Below, piece after piece: positions 5,548-11,292 of a stretch of 11,292 nucleotides of DNA. Position 1 is the stretch's first letter. Every line of letters begins with the position of its first letter. Source of the stretch: an uncultured Gaiellaceae bacterium (GTDB taxonomy: Bacteria; Actinomycetota; Thermoleophilia; Gaiellales; Gaiellaceae); NCBI GenBank assembly GCA_955652075.1, contig CATPAS010000009.1, forward strand, positions 1 to 11,292. Reading direction: 5' to 3'. The notes beneath the pieces are model-generated. The model was given only the letters and a program-made list of their open reading frames with translations, was not told the DNA's origin and searched no databases. Both the position numbers and the translations under genes were made by a program.

Positions 5548-6984
5548 ATGGTCAAGTTTTCGCGGCGCCTACGTGCCGAATTTGGACAGGCGCTGCCGCT
5601 GGCTCTCGGCGTCTCGGTCGCGCTCATGATGACGATCACGACGGTGGTGGAGTACACGTCGTCCAACTCCCGCTGGTCCAGTTACTCACGCGCCAACGTC
5701 TCTGCCTACTCGCTCGCCGAAGCGGGGATGAACGACGCGCGTTCCGTTCTCTGGAAGGCGTTGAATCCGCGCGACGGGACCTCCGTGCCGCAGACCACAG
5801 TCACGCTCGATGGCGGCACGGCGACGTTCTCCGGAGTCTATGACGATCCCACCTCGACCTGGACCCTCACCTCCACCGGGAGCGTGCGCAATCCGAACGG
5901 CACGGCGAACCGCGCTGTCACGCGGACGATCAACAGCAAGGTCCGTGTCTCCACGGCTTCGATCAGCGGGGCAGACGATGTGATCTGGAACTACCTTTAT
6001 ACGGACGCACCAACGGGAACGTGCATGAACCTGGCGAACAACTCGGTCATCAGCACTCCGCTGTATGTGCGCGGCGACCTGTGCATGGGCAACAACTCCT
6101 CGATCACGGGTGGGGTGACCACGGTCCTTCAGGTGGGAGGCTCGCTCACCATCGGCAACGGAGGCACGACAGTGGGCACCGCCGCGAACAAGGTGAACCA
6201 GGTGAAGGTGGGCCTCGGCTGCACCGGAGGCAATCCGAACCCTCACCCCTGCACGACCGCGGACAAGGTGTACGCAACGAACTATTCGTCGACCACGTCC
6301 GGCCTGACCAAGCCGCCGATCGACCTCGCCACGTGGTACCAGAACTCCTACCCCGGGCCGAAGCACAACTGCGGCACCGGCAGCTTCCCGGGCGGGTTCG
6401 ACACCGACACCTTGCAGAACAACAGTCGGGGCGCGGTCAACCTCACCCCCGCTTCGGCGTACGACTGCCGCGTGCTGGACGGAATGGGGAACATCATCGG
6501 CAGGATCTCGTGGACCCCCGGGAACCCCAAGGGAACGCTGACCGTGAACGGGACGATGTTCTTCGACGGGCCGATCAGCTACAGCGGCTCTGCCGTTTAC
6601 AGCGGCCGCGCGACGATCTACTCCTCCGGCACGATCAGCTTCGGCATCGGTGCCACTCTCTGCGGCGTCGCGGCCTGTGACACGACCTGGGACTCCACGT
6701 CGAACCTGCTCGTCCTGGTCTCTGGATCCAATGCCCAGAGTCCCAGCTGTGCGTTCACGCTCGGGAACAACTCGGTCTTCCAGGGGGCGACGATGATGGG
6801 GGGCGACTACTGTGAGAACAACAACGCCGGCACCTGGGGCGCGGTTATCGCGCATCAGCTCTTCATCTCGAACAACGCGATCAACCACTACGTCCCGTTC
6901 GGCACGCTCCTCCCCGGCCAGCCTGCAGCCGGTGGCACTGCGACGACCCTGGTGAACGAGAGCGACTCGTACGTCGCGGGCTAG
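5548..6984 (+). CDS. Large PilX-like pilin-associated protein
   Basis: A 478-residue protein with a short basic N-terminus, then FGQALPLALGVSVALMM (hydrophobic helix from residue 12), then SLAEAGMNDAR, the pattern of PilX-family minor pilins. It has Gly13 at the place of a prepilin cleavage site but no Glu at mature position 5, so PilD processing is uncertain. The remaining ~400 residues are Asn/Gly/Thr/Ser-rich, with repeated short beta-strand stretches (LYVRGDLCMGNNSSIT, SLTIGNGGTTVG) and about ten cysteines, suggesting a secreted beta-helix-like adhesive or tip domain. Two starts compete: ATG 5542 overlaps the prepilin stop (ATGA), while AAGGA at 5536-5540 is correctly spaced (7 nt) for ATG 5548, which I prefer. 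No closer family can be assigned by eye. Confidence 0.75.
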   Translation: MVKFSRRLRAEFGQALPLALGVSVALMMTITTVVEYTSSNSRWSSYSRANVSAYSLAEAGMNDARSVLWKALNPRDGTSVPQTTVTLDGGTATFSGVYDDPTSTWTLTSTGSVRNPNGTANRAVTRTINSKVRVSTASISGADDVIWNYLYTDAPTGTCMNLANNSVISTPLYVRGDLCMGNNSSITGGVTTVLQVGGSLTIGNGGTTVGTAANKVNQVKVGLGCTGGNPNPHPCTTADKVYATNYSSTTSGLTKPPIDLATWYQNSYPGPKHNCGTGSFPGGFDTDTLQNNSRGAVNLTPASAYDCRVLDGMGNIIGRISWTPGNPKGTLTVNGTMFFDGPISYSGSAVYSGRATIYSSGTISFGIGATLCGVAACDTTWDSTSNLLVLVSGSNAQSPSCAFTLGNNSVFQGATMMGGDYCENNNAGTWGAVIAHQLFISNNAINHYVPFGTLLPGQPAAGGTATTLVNESDSYVAG

Positions 6985-6993
6985 CGGCATCCC

Positions 6994-7019
6994 TCAACTC
7001 AGGGACAGCAACTGCCGAT
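6994..7019 (+). promoter_or_regulatory. FliA/WhiG-type promoter of pilD
   Basis: TCAA (6994-6997), 16 nt, GCCGAT (7014-7019), extended to GCCGATAT, which equals the SigD -10 consensus. It lies in the 44-nt gap between the PilX-like gene and pilD. The ATG at 7029 starts 15 nt after the first base of the -10, predicting a leaderless pilD mRNA. Confidence 0.78.
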
Positions 7020-7028
7020 ATCGAGGAC

Positions 7029-7778
7029 ATGGATTTCGCTCTCGCCGCCGTCTTCTTCGCGCCCGGACTCGCGCTCGGTAGCTTCCTGAACGTCGTCGCT
7101 GCGCGCGTGCCGCTGCGGCGGTCGATCGTGCGGCCGCCTTCTGCCTGCATGTCCTGCTCGCAGGAGATCCGCTGGTACGACAACGTTCCGCTGTTGTCCT
7201 ACTTCCTGCTTCGGGGCCGCTGCCGCCACTGCCAGGCGCGTATCCCGGTCGTGTATCCGGCCGTCGAGCTCGCGACCGCGCTGCTCCTCGCCGGCTGCGT
7301 GCTCGCGTTCGGGCTCACTGCGAGGGCCGCGGTCTCCGCCTTGTTCTGCGCCGTGCTGGTTGCCGTCTCGGCGATCGATCTCGAGCACCGCATCATCCCC
7401 AACCGCATCGTCCTCCCTGCGACGGTCGTCGTGCTCGTCGCGAACACCGCGCGCGATCTCAGCCCTGAATGGGCGCTCGCCGCGCTCGCGGGCTCGGGCT
7501 TCCTGTTCGCGGCGGCGCTGGCCTATCCCGCCGGGATGGGGATGGGCGACGTGAAGCTGGCCCTCCTGATGGGCGCCGCCCTGGGGCGGACGGTCCCGGT
7601 CGCTCTGATGGTCGGGATGCTGGCCGCGCTGGTGCCCAGCGTCGTGCTGCTCGTCCGACACGGCTCGAAGGCGCGCAAGATGGGGATCCCGTTCGGCCCG
7701 TTCCTCGCGATTGGCTCGGTCGTCGCCATCTTCTGGGGCCACGACATCCTGCACGCGTACTTCTCGACGCTGCGTTAG
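7029..7778 (+). CDS. pilD: Prepilin peptidase / N-methyltransferase PilD
   Basis: A 249-residue polytopic membrane aspartyl protease that removes class III leaders from prepilins and methylates the new N-terminus. The N-terminal GSFLNVVAARVP block and the two zinc-type cysteine pairs, Cys40/Cys43 and Cys65/Cys68, mark the methylase domain. The catalytic aspartates are Asp117 in AIDLEHRIIPN and Asp174 in GMGMGDVK. About eight hydrophobic segments are visible. Length and motif order are standard for a bifunctional PilD/GspO. It is transcribed alone from its own sigma-type promoter. Its TAG stop overlaps the TAA stop of the convergent membrane gene. Its likely substrate within the window is the prepilin at 4979-5545, and possibly the PilX-like protein. 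Confidence 0.94.
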   Translation: MDFALAAVFFAPGLALGSFLNVVAARVPLRRSIVRPPSACMSCSQEIRWYDNVPLLSYFLLRGRCRHCQARIPVVYPAVELATALLLAGCVLAFGLTARAAVSALFCAVLVAVSAIDLEHRIIPNRIVLPATVVVLVANTARDLSPEWALAALAGSGFLFAAALAYPAGMGMGDVKLALLMGAALGRTVPVALMVGMLAALVPSVVLLVRHGSKARKMGIPFGPFLAIGSVVAIFWGHDILHAYFSTLR

Positions 7779-8728
7779 CTCTGCGGGCCCAGGGCTCGCC
7801 CGAGCCGACTTGCGGGGAGCCGAGTTGGCAATTCTCCGAGGACCAGTCCGGCGCCTGTGAGGACGAGCGCTTCTACTTCGAGCCAGTACCACCCGAAGGA
7901 AACAGGATCGAGCGCGAGACGAACGAGCGCGACTGCGAGCGGCACGAGCCACAACGAGTGCACGCTGCGGCGCAGCGCAAACGCGATGACCGCGCCTGCA
8001 CCGATCGCCAGCGAGGCCTGCGCGAGCCTTAGCGGCCAGCCGAAGTGAGCGCCGGGACCGACGAGGAGCCCGACCAGCGTCCCCGACGTCACGCGCCATT
8101 CGTGGTCGAACATGCGGAACGTGCCGAGCAGCGCGAACGGCACGAGCATCACCCCGATGACGGCCGCCTGCGCGCACGCGCCGGCGAGTGCGTCCGTCAC
8201 TCTCGGAGCCAGCAGCAGCACCACCACGCCCAGCACACCCCACAGCTCGAAACCGACGGACAGACCTACCAGGGCTCCCGCGCTCAAGACTCGACCTTCA
8301 CGTGCCCAGAGGCCGGCGAGCACCCAGAGCAAGGGAACGATCGCCTCGGCCGGATGGCCATAGACGAACGCGATGTGAGTCAACCCCGCGGCCACGGCCA
8401 CCAGCCCGACTGCGAGCCGCGCCCGGTCGGAGAGCCCGAGCCGGCCGAGCACGAACAGGAGTAGCGCCGCGACGCCCAGTTCGATCAGGAACGCGAGCGC
8501 GGCCAGGTTGGGCACGGCGCCGAAGACCGCCAGCTGCAAGGGGCCCGACTGCAGCTGCGGGTCGGCGAAGGTGTTCGCCCAGCCACCTGAGAGCAGCTGC
8601 TGGCCCTTGTGGACGAAGTAGACGAGGTCGCCTGAGTCCGTCCCTCGATCGAGGTACGCGAGGCCCGCCGTCGGTGCCAGGACGGGTACCCAGAGCCGGG
8701 CGAGCGGCGAACGCAGGAAGTCCCTCAC
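7775..8728 (-). CDS. Polytopic membrane protein, possible GT-C-type glycosyltransferase
   Basis: A 317-residue very hydrophobic protein with about eight or nine membrane segments. Near the N-terminus it has GTDSGDLVYFVHKGQQLL and, shortly after, FADPQLQSGPLQL: a D..YF..G pattern followed by an extracytoplasmic loop, as seen in polyprenyl-phosphate-dependent mannosyltransferase-like (GT-C/DUF2029) proteins. It lacks the length of a full GT-C enzyme (usually above 380), so this is a weak guess. The GTG start at 8728 lies 16 nt from the first base of a FliA/WhiG-type -10 box, which supports the start and places the gene in the pilus regulon. It is divergent from pilB and convergent with pilD, with stops overlapping by 4 nt. 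Pilin glycosylation would fit but is not shown. Confidence 0.72.
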   Translation of the reverse strand: MRDFLRSPLARLWVPVLAPTAGLAYLDRGTDSGDLVYFVHKGQQLLSGGWANTFADPQLQSGPLQLAVFGAVPNLAALAFLIELGVAALLLFVLGRLGLSDRARLAVGLVAVAAGLTHIAFVYGHPAEAIVPLLWVLAGLWAREGRVLSAGALVGLSVGFELWGVLGVVVLLLAPRVTDALAGACAQAAVIGVMLVPFALLGTFRMFDHEWRVTSGTLVGLLVGPGAHFGWPLRLAQASLAIGAGAVIAFALRRSVHSLWLVPLAVALVRLALDPVSFGWYWLEVEALVLTGAGLVLGELPTRLPASRLGRALGPQS

Positions 8729-8738
8729 CTAGGGCGAT

Positions 8739-8764
8739 ATCGGCCTCTGGACGGGTGAGGTTGA
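8739..8764 (-). promoter_or_regulatory. FliA/WhiG-type promoter of the divergent membrane gene
   Basis: On the minus strand: TCAA (8764-8761), 16 nt, GCCGAT (8744-8739), extended to GCCGATAT. The GTG start at 8728 is 10 nt past the -10 box, so the mRNA is probably leaderless. Its -35 box is only 11 bp from the -35 box of the pilB promoter on the other strand. Confidence 0.78.
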
Positions 8765-8775
8765 GGGAGCCGGGA

Positions 8776-8801
8776 TCAAGGGACGGGCGGCTCCTGCCGA
8801 T
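8776..8801 (+). promoter_or_regulatory. FliA/WhiG-type promoter of pilB
   Basis: TCAA (8776-8779), 16 nt, GCCGAT (8796-8801), followed by AC. It is back-to-back with the promoter of the minus-strand membrane gene. The pilB ATG at 8820 leaves a short leader of roughly 9-10 nt that carries GAGGG (8811-8815), so here, unlike pilD, a Shine-Dalgarno is available. Confidence 0.76.
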
Positions 8802-8819
8802 ACCTCGAACGAGGGATAT

Positions 8820-10619
8820 ATGGACACCGAACGCCCACGGAATCTGCGTAGTCCTGGCACCGAGACCGGACCTGCGGCGACGCCTGGTGGCGGGGGCCTC
8901 GGAGGGGCCCCGCCGCCGATCAACGCGCTCGCCGAGATCGTCGCGGACCTGATCGCCGCCACGGGCCTGGTTCCAGCGGACAAGCTTGCCATGGTCCGGA
9001 GCGCGGCCGGGATGGGCTCCTTTGCGCACGCCCTCGTGGAGCAGAACGTCGCTTCCAGCGAGGGGCTTGCCCGCACCCTCGCGGCCCGCTACCAGATGCC
9101 CCTCATCGATCTGGCATTGACAGGCGTCACCGAAGAGGCGACCGGCCAGATCGCTCTCCACGTGCTCGAGCGTCTGGTCGCGATTCCGTACGCGATCGAG
9201 GACGGAACGCTCAAGGTCGCCGTTGGCGACCCGGGCAACATCCAGGGAATCGACGAGCTCCGCCTCGCGACGCGCTACCCGCTCGAAATCGGCGTGGCCG
9301 CCCGCGACGACATCTTCGTCGAGATCCGCCGCCTTGCTCGCGCCTCTGAGGCGTTCGGCGCCCGCGCCGCTGCTGCTGAAGGCGAACTCGCGCTGGTCGA
9401 GGAAGAGGAGGAAACCGACGACCTCGAGGTCGACGACGGCATCTCGGATGCGCCCCTCGTTCGTCTCGTCAACTCCGTGATCTTCCAGGCCGCCGAGGAC
9501 GGGGCCTCTGACGTCCACTTCGAGCCCCAGGAGGACGCGCTGCTGGTCCGCTTCCGCGTAGACGGCGTGCTGCACGAGGTGCAGCGGATTCCGAAGCGCA
9601 TGATGCCCGGCGTCCTCACCCGACTGAAGGTGCTCGCAAAGCTCGACATCGCCGAGCGGCGCAAGCCGCAAGACGGCCGCATCTCACTCAACGCGGCAGC
9701 CGCTGGCCGAACCCTGGACGTCCGCGTCGCAACGCTCCCGACGGTCGAGGGCGAGTCGATCGTCATGCGTCTTCTGGACAAGTCCAAGAAGGCGCCGACC
9801 CTCCAGGAGCTGGGCATGTCCGACGAGATGCGGGGGGCGCTGGAAACCTTGATCCGCAAGCCCACGGGCGCTCTCCTCGTCACCGGACCCACGGGCTCCG
9901 GTAAGTCGACGACGCTGTATGCGGCGCTGACCGAGATCAACCGGCCCGAGATCAACATCATCACGGTGGAGGATCCGGTCGAGTACCGCCTCTCGGGCGT
10001 CAACCAGGTGCAGATCAACCAGAAGGCCGGCCTCACGTTCGCGACAGCACTGCGATCGATCCTGCGTTCCGACCCCGACGTGGTGATGGTCGGTGAGATC
10101 CGGGACGGCGAGACCGCCAAGATCTCGATCGAGGCTGCTCTCACGGGCCACCTCGTCCTGTCGACGCTGCATACGAACGATGCGCCTCAGGCTCTGACGC
10201 GTCTGGGTGAGATGGGCGTGGAACCATTTCTGATCGGCGCTGCAGTCTCGGCCGTGCTCGCCCAGCGGCTGGCCCGCAAGCTCTGCACGCACTGCTGTGA
10301 GATGTACACGCCGTCCGTCGACGAGCTGATGAAGGCGCGAGTTTCCCGCGAGGTGGCCGCCGCCAGCGACGGGATGGTCTTCTACCGCAAGAAGGGCTGT
10401 CCCAGGTGCAACCAGTCCGGCTACAAGGGCCGGATCGGCGTCTTCCAGCTGCTGACCATGAGCGAGCAGCTCGAGAGCCTCGCCGTCACGAAAGCAAGCC
10501 GCGAAGACATCGAGCGCGCCGCGATCGGCGAAGGCATGCGAACCCTGTGGGACGACGGCCTGGCCAAGGTCGCCGCGGGCCTGACGTCCATCGAAGAGCT
10601 CGCGCGCGTCTCCATCTGA
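8820..10619 (+). CDS. pilB: Type IV pilus extension ATPase PilB
   Basis: A 599-residue GspE/PilB-type ATPase that drives pilin polymerisation. Residues about 1-40 are Gly/Pro-rich and probably disordered. About 40-145 is a T2SSE N-terminal domain (LARTLAARYQMPLIDL, then ALHVLERLVAIPYAIEDGTLKVAVGDP), related to the c-di-GMP-binding MshE N-domain, though binding cannot be judged here. An acidic linker (EEEETDDLEVDDG) precedes the ATPase core, with Walker A GPTGSGKS at 356-363, Asp-box TVEDPVEYR, Walker B DPDVVMVGEIRD and His-box HLVLSTLHT. The PilB-type zinc site has Cys489/Cys492 and Cys527/Cys530. GAGGG sits 4 nt before the ATG. No pilC follows, although it often does. The last 39 codons are duplicated on the minus strand at the window's right end. 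Confidence 0.95.
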   Translation: MDTERPRNLRSPGTETGPAATPGGGGLGGAPPPINALAEIVADLIAATGLVPADKLAMVRSAAGMGSFAHALVEQNVASSEGLARTLAARYQMPLIDLALTGVTEEATGQIALHVLERLVAIPYAIEDGTLKVAVGDPGNIQGIDELRLATRYPLEIGVAARDDIFVEIRRLARASEAFGARAAAAEGELALVEEEEETDDLEVDDGISDAPLVRLVNSVIFQAAEDGASDVHFEPQEDALLVRFRVDGVLHEVQRIPKRMMPGVLTRLKVLAKLDIAERRKPQDGRISLNAAAAGRTLDVRVATLPTVEGESIVMRLLDKSKKAPTLQELGMSDEMRGALETLIRKPTGALLVTGPTGSGKSTTLYAALTEINRPEINIITVEDPVEYRLSGVNQVQINQKAGLTFATALRSILRSDPDVVMVGEIRDGETAKISIEAALTGHLVLSTLHTNDAPQALTRLGEMGVEPFLIGAAVSAVLAQRLARKLCTHCCEMYTPSVDELMKARVSREVAAASDGMVFYRKKGCPRCNQSGYKGRIGVFQLLTMSEQLESLAVTKASREDIERAAIGEGMRTLWDDGLAKVAAGLTSIEELARVSI

Positions 10620-10763
10620 GGCGGAGGAAGATTCGAGCCCAGCCGCGCGTCTGGCGAGTGGGATGGGAGGACCTGCGGGGCGTATCTCTTTCAAGACATA
10701 TGGCGTTGAAGCCATATGACGCGGTCCCTCATGCTCATCTCCGCATGCCTGCTGATCGTGCTC
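10500..10763 (+). repeat. Large inverted repeat, left arm
   Basis: This 264-nt arm is the reverse complement of 11029-11292, with no net length difference; both may continue further (the right arm is cut by the window edge). It covers the last 39 pilB codons (one base change in 119, plus a different stop codon), a poorly conserved stretch of about 35 nt after the stop, then a second well-conserved block to 10763 (about six differences in 108). Identity ends inside the small-peptide ORF, after codon 16. Confidence 0.93.
10697..10718. repeat. Short palindrome at the small-peptide start, left copy
   Basis: Perfect 8-bp arms CATATGGC/GCCATATG around GTTGAA. The last three bases are the ATG of the small-peptide ORF, so an RNA hairpin here would sequester that start. 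It also contains TCAA (10691-10694), 16 nt, GCCATA, a near-match to the pilus promoters. Operator, recombination site, RNA hairpin and degenerate promoter are all possible. Confidence 0.6.
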
Positions 10764-10895
10764 ACCATGGCAGCCGGGGCCGCCCCGGCGAAGCGGGCAG
10801 ATGCGTGCACCTGGGGCGCCTCCTCAGTGGTCGTAGAACAGGTCAACGGCCAGTACGTCGAGAGCGATCCGAACACAACGGGCTGCATCCCGTAA
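10716..10895 (+). CDS. Small secreted peptide, 59 aa
   Basis: A 59-residue ORF beginning MTRSLMLISACLLIVL, a basic residue followed by a hydrophobic core, and a likely signal-peptidase I site around AAGAAPA or KRADA. A mature part of about 30-35 residues would contain two cysteines (ACTW and TGCIP) that could pair. Comparison with the inverted copy at 11076-11005 shows that both base changes within the shared N-terminal codons fall at third positions of this frame, supporting it over the overlapping frame from 10700. No strong Shine-Dalgarno is present; ATG 10731 is an alternative start in frame. It lies 96 nt after pilB. I recognise no family. A tip-associated or signalling peptide is speculation. 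Confidence 0.5.
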   Translation: MTRSLMLISACLLIVLTMAAGAAPAKRADACTWGASSVVVEQVNGQYVESDPNTTGCIP

Positions 10896-10900
10896 CAGCT

Positions 10901-11004
10901 TTTCGCCGCGGAGGCGGGCTGTGCCCGACTCCGCCACCAACGCCCTCCGTTAGGACGCGCGGCGGAAAATCATCATGGCCGCGAAGCGGCCCGATTTTCC
11001 GCCG
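10901..11004 (-). repeat. Structured ~100-nt repeat, copy B
   Basis: This is colinear with copy A (72-174) and occupies the gap between the two convergent small-peptide ORFs. The extended hairpin has 12-bp perfect outer arms (10960-10971/10993-11004), the same ATCAT internal loop (10972-10976), and the identical inner stem GGCCGC/GCGGCC (10977-10982/10986-10991) with loop GAA. The outer arms differ from copy A but stay paired. The hairpin ends directly against the TAA of the minus-strand peptide, so it could act as its terminator, though no T-run follows. Orientation matches copy A; the strand is uncertain. Confidence 0.6.
10908..10934 (+). terminator. Possible terminator hairpin after the 59-aa ORF
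   Basis: Arms GCGGAG/CTCCGC (10908-10913/10929-10934) enclose an inner GGGC/GCCC stem with a TGT loop. It begins 12 nt after the stop of the 59-aa ORF. No U-tract follows, so intrinsic termination is uncertain. It lies inside repeat copy B. Confidence 0.35.
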
Positions 11005-11076
11005 TTACTGCGCGTGTACGTCACAGCCGAGCACCATCAGCAGGCACGCGGAGATGAGCATGAGGGACCGCGTCAT
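11005..11076 (-). CDS. Tiny secreted peptide, 23 aa, possible lipopeptide
   Basis: This minus-strand ORF shares MTRSLMLISACLL with the 59-aa peptide, then diverges to MVLGCDVHAQ and stops. MVLGC resembles a lipobox (hydrophobic residues followed by Gly-Cys), so a lipid-modified exported hexapeptide is conceivable; equally it may be a truncated relic. The start sits in the same palindrome as the 59-aa ORF. It follows the second pilB by 96 nt, the same spacing as on the other side. Its TAA abuts the hairpin of repeat copy B. Confidence 0.4.
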   Translation of the reverse strand: MTRSLMLISACLLMVLGCDVHAQ

Positions 11077-11095
11077 ATGGCTTCAACGCCATATG
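11074..11095. repeat. Short palindrome at the small-peptide start, right copy
   Basis: The same 8-bp-arm palindrome as at 10697-10718, unchanged. On the minus strand it ends with the ATG of the 23-aa ORF. Confidence 0.6.
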
Positions 11096-11172
11096 GCTTG
11101 AAAGAGATACGCGCCGCTCGTCCTCCCATCCCACCTCGAGACGGGCGCTCCCCCTGGAATCTTCCGTGCCTC

Positions 11173-11292
11173 TTAGATGGAGACGCGCGCGAGCTCTTCG
11201 ATGGACGTCAGGCCCGCGGCCACCTTGGCCAGGCCGTCGTCCCACAGGGTTCGCATGCCTTCGCCGATCGCGGCGCGCTCGATGTCTTCGCG
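11173..11292 (-). CDS. pilB: Second pilB copy, C-terminal 39 codons, cut by window edge
   Basis: The 39 visible residues (from REDIERAAIGEGM to EELARVSI) are identical to the C-terminus of the PilB encoded at 8820-10619. The DNA differs by one synonymous change (a Val codon) and by the stop codon (TAA instead of TGA). The gene runs convergently toward the first pilB, and the stops are about 550 nt apart. Whether a full second pilB exists beyond the edge, or only a duplicated tail, cannot be told. Near-perfect coding identity beside a diverged spacer suggests recent gene conversion or strong constraint. Confidence 0.85.
   Translation of the reverse strand, partial: REDIERAAIGEGMRTLWDDGLAKVAAGLTSIEELARVSI

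Larger units (their letters stand above)
11029..11292 (-). repeat. Large inverted repeat, right arm
   Basis: Reverse-complement partner of 10500-10763; the arms flank a unique 265-nt core (10764-11028). The arm reaches the window end, so the full size is unknown. Differences from the left arm are concentrated in the stretch just after the pilB stop codons. Confidence 0.93.

Noticed and set aside
7857-8952. Several plus-strand ORFs opposite the membrane gene
   Set aside because: They are Arg/Pro/Gly-rich shadows typical of high-GC antisense frames; the minus-strand frame encodes coherent membrane helices and has a promoter.
10896-11004. Integron attC site
   Set aside because: TAAC and GTTAGG-like stretches are present, but proper paired RYYYAAC and GTTRRRY core boxes are not found, and no gene-cassette structure surrounds them.
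10406-11101. 231-aa plus-strand ORF running past pilB through the inverted repeat
   Set aside because: It begins in a shadow frame of pilB and reads through both palindromes and repeat copy B; the composition is shadow-like. The short frame from 10716 is better supported by third-position changes.
10500-11292. Inverted repeat as an amplification or assembly chimera
   Set aside because: An artefactual palindrome would have identical arms. These arms differ at many sites, have different pilB stop codons, and flank a unique core.
1-11292. CRISPR arrays, insertion sequences, transposases
   Set aside because: No regularly spaced direct repeats, transposase motifs or terminal repeats with target duplications were seen.

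Overview
The window is GC-rich, densely packed DNA holding a type IV pilus (T4P) assembly locus. The codon usage, the overlapping start/stop junctions, the near-leaderless genes and the domain set (a PilB/PilT/PilD system with a lytic transglycosylase-M23 hydrolase and a PASTA protein) suggest a deep-branching actinobacterium of the Thermoleophilia/Rubrobacteria type. No rRNA or marker gene is present to fix the taxonomy.

Layout, left to right. (1) 1-236: the 5' half of a minus-strand tRNA-Tyr gene cut by the window edge, a second degenerate copy of that tRNA's 5' half, and between them copy A of a ~100-nt structured repeat. (2) 237-1394: a geranylgeranyl-reductase-family flavoprotein. (3) 1434-4114: pilT, overlapping a two-domain peptidoglycan hydrolase. 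(4) 4146-6984: a PASTA-domain membrane protein, a class III minor prepilin and a large PilX-like pilin protein, joined by overlaps. (5) 7029-7778: prepilin peptidase pilD. (6) 8728-7775, minus strand: a polytopic membrane protein. (7) 8820-10619: the extension ATPase pilB. (8) 10500-11292: a large inverted repeat. Its right arm carries the last 39 codons of a second, convergent pilB; each pilB is followed by a short secreted-peptide ORF with the same N-terminus but a different C-terminus, and copy B of the structured repeat lies between them.

The unifying signal is regulatory. Five promoters (for pilT, the PASTA/prepilin operon, pilD, pilB and the minus-strand membrane gene) share a TNAA/TTGA box, exactly 16 nt, then GCCGAT. 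This is the signature of the FliA/SigD/WhiG sigma-factor family. It ties all the pilus genes and the otherwise anonymous membrane gene into one regulon. For three of them the start codon lies 15-16 nt from the first base of the -10 box, so the mRNAs are probably leaderless or nearly so.

Working model: PilD processes the pilins, PilB extends and PilT retracts the fibre, the hydrolase and PASTA protein handle passage through or anchoring in peptidoglycan, and a WhiG-like sigma factor switches the set on together. pilC, the major pilin and pilM/N/O are not in the window. The inverted repeat at the right end, with a constant peptide N-terminus and swappable C-termini, is the most unusual part.
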